Shown: positions 14,301 to 27,500 of the stretch, one piece after another | Position numbering within the stretch: the first letter of the stretch is position 1 | How the letters are laid out: every line of letters starts with the position of its first letter | Source of the DNA: Corella eumyota | Lineage: Eukaryota > Chordata > Ascidiacea > Phlebobranchia > Corellidae | NCBI GenBank assembly: GCA_963082875.1 | Contig: OY720097.1 | Location: 15,942,501 to 16,006,500 of the forward strand | Length of the DNA stretch: 64,000 bases | Direction of reading: 5' to 3' | The notes under the pieces: generated by a model | The model's database searches: none | The model's input: the letters and a program-made list of their open reading frames with translations, nothing else | What the model was told of the DNA's origin: nothing | Program-made: the position numbers and the translations under genes

Positions 14301-15414
14301 ATGTTATTTTTATTGCAAATGTTTATACTACTTTTATTTATTCGCCAAAATTCTTAAAAAAATTCTTAAATTATGAACATCTATTTAGCACATAACCAAT
14401 TCGCTTGACACAGAAACGTTGATGCTGGAAATGTTGTGTCAAATTCTTGAGACTGATTCTATTCCATCTGTTCAACAGTGGTTAGTGTCATCTGGCGATA
14501 AAGGTTAAATTTTACTACATTTTTTATAACAATTTGGTTAGTGCTTCAGGATATTGTAGAAAATTGTTTTTTTCTTTCTATTTAGTGTATAAATTTTTAT
14601 CTCATTTGTAATTTTTTAGTTTAAAAAAAATACGTTTTATTGCTACCTTATTTTAAATAATTTTTAAACAATTTTCGACGCTGATGTAAAATATAAGTTT
14701 ACCAAATTTTTAAAATATGTTATGAAATAATAAGATTGGCGAAAATTATTATTTTTTTTAACAATAACACTTTAACTTTCAGAGAAGGCATTCGTGCTTG
14801 ACTTGATTAAATCAGCCATTACCAACGAAGAGAATATACTTCAACAACAACAACAGGCTGATTACAGGTACGTACCGACTGCTGTATCATCAGTAAGAAG
14901 TGTAATCACTCCGCCACCTGCTCGTTTGGATGCCATCCCCGAAGTCGAACAAAAAGGTAAAAAGAGGCAATTTGTTAAATAGCGATGCGTGTTAAACTGT
15001 TTGAATGTAAAAAAATGTCGCTTACTTCTGATAACAATTCTAAATTTAACAACCGTTTGTACGTAACGATAGTGCCGAAATAAAAAAAATGTAATTAGTT
15101 TTAAAAATAAACGTTAAATTACAGAACCTGAAACCCTTGTTATTGAAAGAAATTTATCTCGACAATCCTGCCAAAAACCACCTGTGCCAGCCACAAGCCA
15201 ATTTAAAGGTATTTAGTTTTAATACAATTGGTATGTTAAGATCGGCTATTTTGCAATAAGAGTGCCTTAAACCATAATTTATATTCCAATAGGATTTTTA
15301 CCTATTTCTTGTAATAAAGGTGATAAAGATGGACGAGAGTCGGTAGCCAGTGTACCACAAATGAAATACACGACATCAGAAACAGCCCAATCCATGAAAG
15401 TACATGATGAATAA
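11353..15414 (+). CDS. TBATA: TBATA (SPATIAL family) protein, complete, 11 exons
   Basis: Exons: 11353-11384, 11480-11625, 11864-11968, 12826-12913, 12997-13136, 13233-13376, 13583-13674, 14389-14503, 14783-14956, 15125-15208, 15320-15414. All phases agree; 404 residues. Family hallmarks recalled from mammalian TBATA: FFSRHNPHP at residues 79-87, GLNGIPICAVHD at 95-106, YSADTGRIIPPASRR at 217-231, and a conserved helical block at about 250-310 with LEMLCQILETDSI and VQQWL. The N-terminus is basic and low in complexity, and no signal peptide or membrane segment is seen. The start is the first Met of a short exon just downstream of an acceptor-like site at 11276. Mammalian TBATA is expressed in thymus, brain and testis and is linked to stromal-cell proliferation and spermatid differentiation; the molecular activity is unclear. 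The unrelated neighbours give no functional hint. Confidence 0.9.
14254..14345. repeat. Dispersed repeat copy in TBATA intron
   Basis: The segment beginning TGTTTTAAATCATTAAATTG recurs at 43205 with the same order of sub-motifs downstream (TCGCATT, then TTTATACTACTTTTA or a diverged equivalent). Two copies 29 kb apart suggest a dispersed short element. No terminal repeats or coding capacity are visible. Confidence 0.6.
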
Positions 15415-15440
15415 AATCTATAAAAGTACATGATGAATAA
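15397..15440 (+). repeat. 18-bp duplication spanning the TBATA stop codon
   Basis: AAAGTACATGATGAATAA occurs at 15397-15414, where it encodes the last residues and the stop, and again at 15423-15440 in the 3' UTR. The second copy restores an identical coding end plus a stop codon just behind the first. Confidence 0.9.
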
Positions 15441-16694
15441 CAATATTATCAACATGGTAACTTTTGTTTTTATTATAGCACTTCATGATTGTAATGATAA
15501 ATGGTTTAATATATAAAATACTTTTGTCTAAATATATTTTCTTATTAACTTTCCCCTACAAAGTTATTTTCTTAACAAAAATACTTTTTTGGTCAATCTA
15601 TTCAAGTTATTAAACTTTAAAATTGTTTTTGTTTATTAACCGTCTTTTAAAAACTATAAAATTGAAATTGCATTTGCTTAAAAATGAGTTGAGTCCGAAA
15701 ATTCGAATCAAATATTTTTATTATTTAACTTTGTTTGTTTAATTGAAAATTCTAATAATGTTTTTTTTTTTATTTGTAATATAAGTTAACTTTATTTGTA
15801 TATATTAAATGTTTTATATAAAAGCACTTTTTTATATATTTTTTTTCCAATATTGCGAGTTTACAAGATAAATTGCATAAATTTAATAACTTTGTATTCC
15901 TAGGATTTTCTTAAGCTCGTTTCTTTTATTAATAAATATTAGACTTATTGTTATACGTTGTTTTTATACGTTTGTATTCACCAGTACAATTACCAAATTT
16001 AGCAAAAGTCAAATTTTTTTTTATAATTTTTTTGCAAAAAAACAATTTGAATTTTTTTTATTTAGAATTGCAATTTTTGGCATTTTCTACAAGGATGTAG
16101 CCTTGCAGTTTTTTACCAAATTCGGCCAAAATTCAAAATTTTTTTTATAATTATTTTGCAAAAAACAATTAAACTGTACTAAAATTCCTCTAACACTTTA
16201 AAAATCGCGTTGTTGTTAAAAGTTTGAAAATTATTTTTTTATTTTAAAATAGCAATTGTTGACATTTTTTACAAAGGTATAGTCTTGCTGTTTTTTCAAA
16301 TTTGGCAAAAGGTCAAAACTAACATACAAGAAAACATTTTATAATTTTTTTTGCAAAAAATATTTTATTTGTATAATATATAAATAATAAAGTTATGACT
16401 AATTTATTAAAATTGTATGAATTTTCAAACCTCATTATGGTACCATATAATTTTCGACAAACATTTTTCAAAAAGTGGAATTTTTTAAATCTAACTTCGA
16501 AAATGCCAGTAAAAATCCAACAGTCAAAATAACGCATTTAAAAAAAATTCACTAAAAATATTAAATTTAATAAAGTTATGACCTTTTTATTAAACTTTTA
16601 GAATTTTTATTAAACTTTTAGAATTTTTTTTTGAAACTCAAAAATATGTATTTTATTTGGTGCGCAAGGAAAAAAAGTAACATACAAGATTAAA
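15415..16694. repeat. TBATA 3' flank with degenerate tandem repeats
   Basis: No gene recognised. From about 15986 the sequence has degenerate tandem copies about 178 bp apart (about 16049-16170 and 16226-16360, with a partial copy before). Each runs through a T-rich tract, a TAGCAATT/TTGCAATT motif, TTTTCTACAAGG and a TTTTGCAAAAAA stretch. The short minus-strand frame at 16319-16537 lies inside these repeats and is not a gene. Two tandem copies of TTTTTATTAAACTTTTAGAA occur around 16590-16625. Confidence 0.55.
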
Positions 16695-16774
16695 GATTTC
16701 ATCGAAATTGTCAACAAAACAAAAGTTAGTGCATTTTTTATAGCTCATATCTAAACATTTTTAAATTCGCGCGA
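16695..16774. repeat. Left edge motif of the satellite array
   Basis: A diverged edge sequence runs through GTGCATTTTTTATA and ends in CGCGACCTTTTGACCTAATT, where regular monomers begin. Related sequence recurs twice to the right of the array, at 39535-39625 and 39915-39975. Confidence 0.5.
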
Positions 16775-19700
16775 CCTTTTGACCTAATTAAACCCAAAAT
16801 AAAAATTACCTCAAACTTTTGTTTTACTGAAAATTTTCGCGAAATGTTTTATCTTGAATGTTAGTTAGGCCAATGCGCGTGTAATAAAATACAAAATTTT
16901 AGGTTTTAAGATTTCATAAATTTTTAATAAAAGTTTCATAACTTTTATGAATATTAATATTTTCGAAAAATATTTTGTAAACACGGTAATTGGACCTGTG
17001 CGGTTCTAACACAACAATTATTTTTCGATTTAAAATTTTTAATTTTTTTTCAAAAAATTTGTATGCAATATCATTGGCCAAAAATATCACGTGAGCTAAA
17101 TAAACCCAAAATAAAAATTACCTCAAACTTTTGTTTTACTGAAAATTTTCGCGAAATGTTTTATCTTGAATGTTAGTTAGGCCAATACGCGTCTAATAAA
17201 ATATAAAATTTTAGGTTTTGAGATTTCATAAATTTTTAATAAAAGTTTCATAACTTTTATGAATATTAATATTTTTGAAAAATATTTTGTAAACACGGTA
17301 ATTGGACCTGTGCGGTTCTAACACAACAATTATTTTTCGATTTAAAATTTTTTATTTTTTTTCAAAAAATTTGTATGCAATATCATTGGCCAAAAATATC
17401 ACGTGACCTAATTAAAACCAAAATAAAAATTACCTCAAACTTTTGTTTTACTGAAAATTTTCGCGAAATGTTTTAATTTGAATGTTAGCTAGGCCAATGC
17501 GCGTCTAATAAAATACAAAATTTTAGGTTTTAAGATTTCATAAATTTTTAATAAAAGTTTCATAACTTTTATGAATATTAATATTTTCGAAAAATATTTT
17601 GTAAACACGGTAATTGGACCTGTGCGGTTCTAACACAACAATTATTTTTCGATTTAAAATTTTTAATTTTTTTTCAAAATATTTGTATGCAATATCATTG
17701 GCCAAAAATATCACGTGAGCTAATTAAACCCAAAATAAAAATTACCTCAAACTTTTGTTTTACTGAAAATTTTTGCGAAATGTTTTATCTTAAATGTTAG
17801 TTAGGCCAATGCGCGTCTAATAAAATACAAAATTTTAGGTTTTGAGATTTCATAAATTTTTAATAAAAGAGTCATTCATAACTTTTATGAATATTAATAT
17901 TTTTAAAAAATATTATGTAAACACTGTAATTGAACCTGTGCGGTTCTAACACAACAATTATTTTTCGATTTAAAATTTTTTTTTTTTTTAAATTTGTATG
18001 CAATATCATTGGCCAAAAATATCACGTGACCTAATTAAAACCAAAATAAAAATTACCTCAAACTTTTGTTTTACTGAAAATTTTCGCGAAATGTTTTATC
18101 TAGAATGTTAGTTAGGCCAATGCGCGTGTAATAAAATACAAAATTTTAGGTTTTAAGATTTCATAAATTTTTAATAAAAGTTTCATAACTTTTATGAATA
18201 TTAATATTTTCAAAAAATATTTTGTAAACACGGTAATTGGACCTGTGCGGTTCTAACACAACAATTATTTTTCGATTTAAAATTTTTAATTTTTTTTCAA
18301 AAAATTTGTATGCAATATCATTGGCCAAAAATATCACGTGAGCTAAATAAACCCAAAATAAAAATTACCTCAAACTTTTGTTTTACTGAAAATTTTCGCG
18401 AAATGTTTTATCTTGAATGTTAGTTAGGCCAATACGCGTCTAATAAAATATAAAATTTTAGGTTTTGAGATTTCATAAATTTTTAATAAAAGTTTCATAA
18501 CTTTCATGAATATTAATATTTTTGAAAAATATTTTGTAAACACGGTAATTGGACCTGTGCGGTTCTAACACAACAATTATTTTTCGATTTAAAATTTTTT
18601 ATTTTTTTAAAAAAAATTTGTATGCAATATCATTGGCCAAAAATATCACGTGACCCAATTAAAACCAAAATAAAAATTACCTCAAACTTTTGTTTTACTG
18701 AAAATTTTCGCGAAATGTTTTAATTTGAATGTTAGTTAGGCCAATGCGCGTCTAATAAAATACAAAATTTTAGGTTTTAAGATTTCATAAATTTTTAATA
18801 AAAGTTTCATAACTTTTATAAATATTAATATTTTCGAAAAATATTTTGTAAACACGGTAATTGGACCTGTGCGGTTCTAACACAACAATTATTTTTCGAT
18901 TTAAAATTTTTAATTTTTTTTCAAAATATTTGTATGCAATATCATTGGCCAAAAATATCACGTGAGCTAATTAAACCCAAAATAAAAATTACCTCAAACT
19001 TTTGTTTTACTGAAAATTTTCGCTAAATGTTTTATCTTGAATGTTAGTTAGGCCAATGCGCGTCTAATAAAATACAAAATTTTAGGTTTTGAGATTTCAT
19101 AAATTTTTAATAAAAGTTTCATAACTTTCATAAATATTAATATTTTTGAAAAATATTTTGTAAACACGGTAATTGGACCTGTGCGGTTCTAACACAACAA
19201 TTATTTTTCGATTTAAAATTTTTTATTTTTTTTCAAAAAATTTGTATGCAATATCATTGGCCAAAAATATCACGTGACCTAATTAAACCCAAAATAAAAA
19301 TTACCTCAAACTTTTGTTTTACTGAAAATTTTTGCGAAATGTTTTATCTTAAATGTTAGTTAGGCCAATGCGCGTCTAATAAAATACAAAATTTTAGGTT
19401 TTGAGATTTCATAAATTTTTAATAAGAGTGTCATAACTTTTATGAATATTAATATTTTAAAAAAATATTATGTAAACACTGTAATTGAACCTGTGCGGTT
19501 CTAACACAACAATTATTTTTCGATTTAAAATTTTTTTTTTTTTAAATTTGTATGCAATATCATTGGCCAAAAATATCACGTGACCTAATTAAAACCAAAA
19601 TAAAAATTACCTCAAACTTTTGTTTTACTGAAAATTTTCGCGAAATGTTTTATCTAGAATGTTAGTTAGGCCAATGCGCGTCTAATAAAATATAAAATTT

Positions 19701-21756
19701 AAGGTTTTAAGATTTCATAAATTTTTAATAAAAGTTTCATAACTTTTATGAATATTAATATTTTCAAAAAATATTTTGTAAACACGGTAATTGGACCTGT
19801 GCGGTTCTAACACAACAATTATTTTTCGATTTAAAATTTTTAATTTTTTTTCAAAAAATTTGTATACAATATCATTGGCCAAAAATATCACGTGACTTAA
19901 TTAACCCAAAATAAAAATTACCTCAAACTTTTGTTTTACTGAAAATTTTCGCGAAATGTTTTATCTTGAATGTTAATTAGGCCAATGCGCGTCTAATAAA
20001 ATACAAAATTTTAGGTTTTAAGATTTCATAAATTTTTAATAAAAGTTTCATAACTTTTATGAATATTAATATTTTCGAAAAATATTTTGTAAACACGGTA
20101 ATTGGACCTGTGCGGTTCTAACACAACAATTATTTTTCGATTTAAAATTTTTAATTTTTTCTCAAAAAATTTGTATGCAATATCATTGGCCAAAAATATC
20201 ACGTGACCTAATTAAAACCAAAATAAAAATTACCTCAAACTTTTGTTTTACTGAAAATTTTCGCAAAATGTTTTATCTTGAATGTTAGTTAGGCCAATGC
20301 GCGTCTAATAAAATACAAAATTTTAGGTTTTGAGATTTCATAAACTTTTAATAAAAGTTTCATAACTTTTATGAATATTAATATTTTCGAAAAATATTTT
20401 GTAAACACGGTAATTGGACCAGTGCAGTTCTAACACAACAATTATTTTTCGATTTAAAATTTTTTATTTTTTTTCAAAAAATTTGTATGCAATATCATTG
20501 GCCAAAAATATCACGTGACCTAATTAAACCCAAAATAAAAATTACCTCAAACTTTTGTTTTACTGAAAATTTTCGCAAAATGTTTTATCTTGAATGTTAG
20601 TTAGGCCAATGCGCGTCTAATAAAATACAAAATTTTAGGTTTTGAGATTTCATAAACTTTTAATAAAAGTTTCATAACTTTTATGAATATTAATATTTTC
20701 GAAAAATATTATGTAAACACGGTAATTGAACCTGTGCGGTTCTAACAGAACAATTATTTTTCGATTTAAAATTTTTTATTTTTTTTCAAAAAATTTGTAT
20801 GCGATATCATTGGCCAAAAATATCACGTGACCTAATTAAACCCAAAATAAAAATTACCTCAAACTTTTGTTTTACTGAAAATTTTTGCGAAATGTTTTAT
20901 CTTAAATGTTAGTTAGGCCAATGCGCGTCTAATAAAATACAAAATTTTAGGTTTTGAGATTTCATAAATTTTTAATAAAAGAGTCATAACTTTTATGAAT
21001 ATTAATATTTTAAAAAAATATTATGTAAACACTGTAATTGAACCTGTGCGGTTCTAACACAACAATTATTTTTCGATTTAAAATTTTTTTTTTTTTTTAA
21101 TTTGTATGCAATATCATTGGCCAAAAATATCACGTGACCTAATTAAAACCAAAATAAAAATTACCTCAAACTTTTGTTTTACTGAAAATTTTCGCGAAAT
21201 GTTTTAATTTGAATGTTAGTTAGGCCAATGCGCGTCTAATAAAATACAAAATTTTAGGTTTTAAGATTTCATAAATTTTTAATAAAAGTTTCATAACTTT
21301 TATGAATATTAATATTTTCGAAAAATATTTTGTAAACACGGTAATTGGACCTGTGCGGTTCTAACACAACAATTATTTTTCGATTTAAAATTTTTAATTT
21401 TTTTTCAAAATATTTGTATGCAATATCATTGGCCAAAAATATCAAGTGAGCTAATTAAACCCAAAATAAAAATTACCTCAAACTTTTGTTTTACTGAAAA
21501 TTTTCGCTAAATGTTTTATCTTGAATGTTAGTTAGGCCAATGCGCGTCTAATAAAATACAAAATTTTAGGTTTTGAGATTTCATAAATTTTTAATAAAAG
21601 TTTCATAACTTTCATAAATATTAATATTTTTGAAAAATATTTTGTAAACACGGTAATTGGACCTGTGCGGTTCTAACACAACAATTATTTTTCGATTTAA
21701 AATTTTTTATTTTTTTTCAAAAAATTTGTATGCAATATCATTGGCCAAAAATATCA

Positions 21757-24505
21757 CGTGACCTAATTAAACCCAAAATAAAAATTACCTCAAACTTTTG
21801 TTTTACTGAAAATTTTCGCGAAATGTTTGATCTTGAATGTTAGTTAGGCCAATGCGCGTCTAATAAAATACAAAATTTTAGGTTTTGAGATTTCATAAAT
21901 TTTTAATAAAAGTGTCATAACTTTTATGAATATTAATATTTTTGAAAAATATTATGTAAACACGGTAATTGAACCTGTGCGGTTCTAACACAACAATTAT
22001 TTTTCGATTTAAAATTTTTAATTTTTTTTCAAAAAATTTGTATGCAATATCATTAGCCAAAAATATCACGTGACCTAATTAAACCCAAAATAAAAATTAT
22101 CTCAAACTTTTGTTCTACTCAAAATTTTTGCAAAATGTTTTATCTTGAATGTTAGTTAGGGTAATGCGCGCCTAATTAAATATAAAATTTCAGATTTTAA
22201 GATTTCATAAATTTTTAATAAAAGTTTCATAACTTTTATGAATATTAATATTTTCGAAAAATATTTTGTAAACACGGTAATTGGACCGGTGCGGTTCTAA
22301 CACAACAATTATTTTTCGATTTAAAATTTTTTATTTTTTAAAAAAAAATTTGTATGCAATATCATTGGCCAAAAATATCACGTGACCTAATTAAACCCGA
22401 AATAAAAATTACCTCAAACTTTTGTTTTACTGAAAATTTTCGCGAAATGTTTTATCTTGAACGTTAGTTAGGGTAATGCGCGTCTAATAAAATACAAAAT
22501 TTTAGGTTTTGAGATTTCATAAATTTTTAATAAAAGTTTCATAACTTTTATGAATATTAATATTTTCGAAAAATATTATGTAAACACGGTAATTGGACCT
22601 GTGCGGTTCTAACACAACAATTATTTTTTGATTTAAAATTTTTAATTTTTTTAAAAAAAATGTGTATGCAATATCATTGGCCAAAATATCACGTGACCTA
22701 ATTAAACCCAAAATAAAAATTACCTCAAACTTTTGTTTTACTGAAAATTTCGCGAAATGTTTTATCTTGAATGTTAGTTAGGCCAATGCGCGTCTAATAA
22801 AATACAAAATTTTAGGTTTTGAGATTTTATAAATTTTTAATAAAAGTTTCATAATTTTTATGAATATTAATATTTTCGAAAAATATTTTGTAAACACGGT
22901 AATTGGACCGGTGCGTTTCTAACACAACAATTATTTTTCGATTTAAAATTTGTTATTTTTAAAAAAAAAATTTGTATGCAATATCATTGGCCAAAAATAC
23001 CACGTGACCTAATTAAACCCAAAATAAAAATTACCTCAAACTTTGGTTTTACTGAAAATTTTCGCGAAATGTTTTATCTTGAATGTTAGTTAGGGTAATG
23101 CGCGTCTAATAAAATACAAAATTTTAGGTTTTGAGATTTCATAAATTTTTAATAAAAGTTTCATAACTTTTATGAATATTAATATTTTCGAAAAATATTA
23201 TGTAAACACGGTAATTGAACCTGTGCGGTTCTAACACAACAATTATTTTTCGATTTAAAATTTTTAATTTTTAAAAAAAAAATGTGTATGCAATATCATT
23301 GGCCAAAAATATCACGTGACCTAATTAAACCCAAAATAAAAATTACCTCAAACTTTTGTTTTACTGAAAATTTTCGCGAAATGTTTTATCTTGAATGTTA
23401 GTTAGGCCAATGCGCGTCTAATAAAATACAAAATTTTAGGTTTTGAGATTTTATAAATTTTTAATAAAAGTTTCATAACTTTTATGAATATTAATATTTT
23501 CGAAAAATATTTTGTAAACACGGTAATTGGACCTGTGCGGTTCTAACACAACAATTATTTTTCGATTTAAAATTTTTGATTTTTTTTTAAAAATTTGTAT
23601 GCAATCTCATTGGCCAAAAATATCACGTGACCTAATTAAACCCAAAATAAAAATTATCTCAATCTTTTGTTCTACTCAAAATTTTTGCAAAATGTTTTAT
23701 CTTGAATGTTAGTTAGGCCAATGCGCGCCTAATTAAATATAAAATTTTAGATTTTGAGATTTCATAAATTTTTAATAAAAGTTTCATAACTTTTATGAAT
23801 ATTAATATTTTTGAAAAATATTTTGTAAACACGGTAATTGGACCTGTGCGGTTCTAACACAACAATTATTTTTCGATTTAAAATTTGTTATTTTTTTAAA
23901 AAAAATTTGTATGCTATATCATTGGCCAAAAATATCACGTGACCTAATTAAACCCAAAATAAAAATTATCTCAAACTTTTGTTCTACTCAAAATTTTCGC
24001 AAAATGTTTTATCTTGAATGTTAGTTAGGCCAATGCGCGCCTAATTAAATATAAAATTTCAGACTTTGAGATTTCATAAATTTTTAATAAAAGTTTCATA
24101 ACTATTATGAATATTAATATTTTCGAAAAATATTTTGTGAACACGGTAATTGGACCTGTGCGGTTCTAACACAACAATTATTTTACGATTTAAAATTTTT
24201 TATTTTTTTTCAAAAAATTTGTATGCAATATTATTGGCCAAAAATATCACGTGACCTAATTAAACCCAAAATAAAAATTACCTCAAACTTTTGTTTTACT
24301 AAAAATTTTCGCGAAATGTTTTATCTTGAATGTTAGTTATGCCAATGCGCGCCTAATTAAATATAAAATTTCAGATTTTGAGATTTCATAAATTTTTAAT
24401 AAAAGTTTCATAACTTTTATGAATATTAATATTTTCGAAAAATATTTTGTAAACACGGTAATTGGACCGGTGCGGTTCTAACACAACAATTATTTTTCGA
24501 TTTAA
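21757..24505. repeat. Satellite block duplicated at +7.79 kb (copy 1)
   Basis: About nine consecutive monomers share diagnostic variants with 29549-32298, at an offset of 7792-7793 bp. Shared variants include TTTGATCTTG, CATTAGCC, ACCACGTG, CAATCTCATT, GCTATATC and ATATTATTGG, in the same order. Confidence 0.85.
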
Positions 24506-27500
24506 AATTTTTTATTTTTTAAAAAAAAATTTGTATGCAATATCATTGGCCAAAAATATCACGTGACCTAATTAAACCCAAAATAAAAATTACCTCAAAC
24601 TTTTGTTTTACTGAAAATTTTCGCAAAATGTTTTATCTTGAATGTTAGTTAGGGTAATGCGCGTCTAATAAAATACAAAATTTTAGGTTTTGAGATTTCA
24701 TAAATTTTTAATAAAAGTTTCATAACTTTTATGAATATTAATATTTTCGAAAAATATTATGTAAACACGGTAATTGGACCTGTGCGGTTCTAACAGAACA
24801 ATTATTTTTCGATTTAAAATTTTTTATTTTTTTTCAAAAAATTTGTATGCGATATCATTGGCCAAAAATATCACGTGACCTAATTAAACCCAAAATAAAA
24901 ATTACCTCAAACTTTTGTTTTACTGAAAATTTTCGCGAAATGTTTAATCTTGAATGTTAGTTAGGCCAATGCGCGTCTAATAAAATACAAAATTTTAGGT
25001 TTTGAGATTTCATAAATTTTTAATAAAAGTGTCATAACTTTTATGAATATTAATATTTTTGAAAAATATTATGTAAACACGGTAATTGAACCTGTGCGGT
25101 TCTAACACAACAATTATTTTTCGATTTAAAATTTTTAATTTTTTTTCAAAAAATTTGTATGCAATATCATTAGCCAAAAATATCACGTGACCTAATTAAA
25201 CCCAAAATAAAAATTATCTCAAACTTTTGTTCTACTCAAAATTTTTGCAAAATGTTTTATCTTGAATGTTAGTTAGGGTAATGCGCGCCTAATTAAATAT
25301 AAAATTTCAGATTTTAAGATTTCATAAATTTTTAATAAAAGTTTCATAACTTTTATGAATATTAATATTTTCGAAAAATATTTTGTAAACACGGTAATTG
25401 GACCGGTGCGGTTCTAACACAACAATTATTTTTCGATTTAAAATTTTTTATTTTTTTAAAAAAAATTTGTATGCAATATCATTGGCCAAAAATATCACGT
25501 GACCTAATTAAACCCGAAATAAAAATTACCTCAAACTTTTGTTTTACTGAAAATTTTCGCGAAATGTTTTATCTTGAACGTTAGTTAGGGTAATGCGCGT
25601 CTAATAAAATACAAAATTTTAGGTTTTGAGATTTCATAAATTTTTAATAAAAGTTTCATAACTTTTATGAATATTAATATTTTCGAAAAATATTATGTAA
25701 ACACGGTAATTGGACCTGTGCGGTTCTAATACAACAATTATTTTTTGATTTAAAATTTTTAATTTTTTTAAAAAAAATGTGTATGCAATATCATTGGCCA
25801 AAATATCACGTGACCTAATTAAACCCAAAATAAAAATTACCTCAAACTTTTGTTTTACTGAAAATTTTCGCGAAATGTTTTATCTTGAATGTTAGTTAGG
25901 CCAATGCGCGTCTAATAAAATACAAAATTTTAGGTTTTGAGATTTTATAAATTTTTAATAAAAGTTTCATAATTTTTATGAATATTAATATTTTCGAAAA
26001 ATATTTTGTAAACACGGTAATTGGACCGGTGCGGTTCTAACACAACAATTATTTTTCGATTTAAAATTTGTTATTTTTAAAAAAAAAATTTGTATGCAAT
26101 ATCATTGGCCAAAAATACCACGTGACCTAATTAAACCCAAAATAAAAATTACCTCAAACTTTGGTTTTACTGAAAATTTTCGCGAAATGTTTTATCTTGA
26201 ATGTTAGTTAGGGTAATGCGCGTCTAATAAAATACAAAATTTTAGGTTTTGAGATTTCATAAATTTTTAATAAAAGTTTCATAACTTTTATGAATATTAA
26301 TATTTTCGAAAAATATTATGTAAACACGGTAATTGAACCTGTGCGGTTCTAACACAACAATTATTTTTCGATTTAAAATTTTTAATTTTTAAAAAAAAAA
26401 TGTGTATGCAATATTATTGGCCAAAAATATCACGTGACCTAATTAAACCCAAAATAAAAATTACCTCAAACTTTTGTTTTACTAAAAATTTTCGCGAAAT
26501 GTTTTATCTTGAATGTTAGTTATGCCAATGCGCGCCTAATTAAATATAAAATTTCAGATTTTGAGATTTCATAAATTTTTAATAAAAGTTTCATAACTTT
26601 TATGAATATTAATATTTTCGAAAAATATTTTGTAAACACGGTAATTGGACCGGTGCGGTTCTAACACAACAATTATTTTTCGATTTAAAATTTTTTATTT
26701 TTTAAAAAAAAATTTGTATGCAATATCATTGGCCAAAAATATCACGTGACCTAATTAAACCCAAAATAAAAATTACCTCAAACTTTTGTTTTACTGAAAA
26801 TTTTCGCAAAATGTTTTATCTTGAATGTTAGTTAGGCCAATGCGCGTCTAATAAAATACAAAATTTTAGGTTTTGAGATTTCATAAACTTTTAATAAAAG
26901 TTTCATAACTTTTATAAATATTAATATTTTCGAAAAATATTTTGTAAACACGGTAATTGGACCTGTGCGGTTCTAACACAACAATTATTTTTCGATTTAA
27001 AATTTTTTATTTTTTTTCAAAAAATTTGTATGCAATATCATTGGCCAAAATATCACGTGACCTAATTAAACCCAAAATAAAAATTACCTCAAACTTTTGT
27101 TTTACTGAAAATTTTCGCGAAATGTTTTATCTTGAATGTTAGTTAGGGTAATGCGCGTCTAATAAAATACAAAATTTTAGGTTTTGAGATTTCATAAATT
27201 TTTAATAAAAGTTTCATAACTTTTATGAATATTAATATTTTCGAAAAATATTATGTAAACACGGTAATTGGACCTGTGCGGTTCTAACAGAACAATTATT
27301 TTTCGATTTAAAATTTTTTATTTTTTTTCAAAAAATTTGTATGCGATATCATTGGCCAAAAATATCACGTGACCTAATTAAACCCAAAATAAAAATTACC
27401 TCAAACTTTTGTTTTACTGAAAATTTTCGCGAAATGTTTGATCTTGAATGTTAGTTAGGCCAATGCGCGTCTAATAAAATACAAAATTTTAGGTTTTGAG

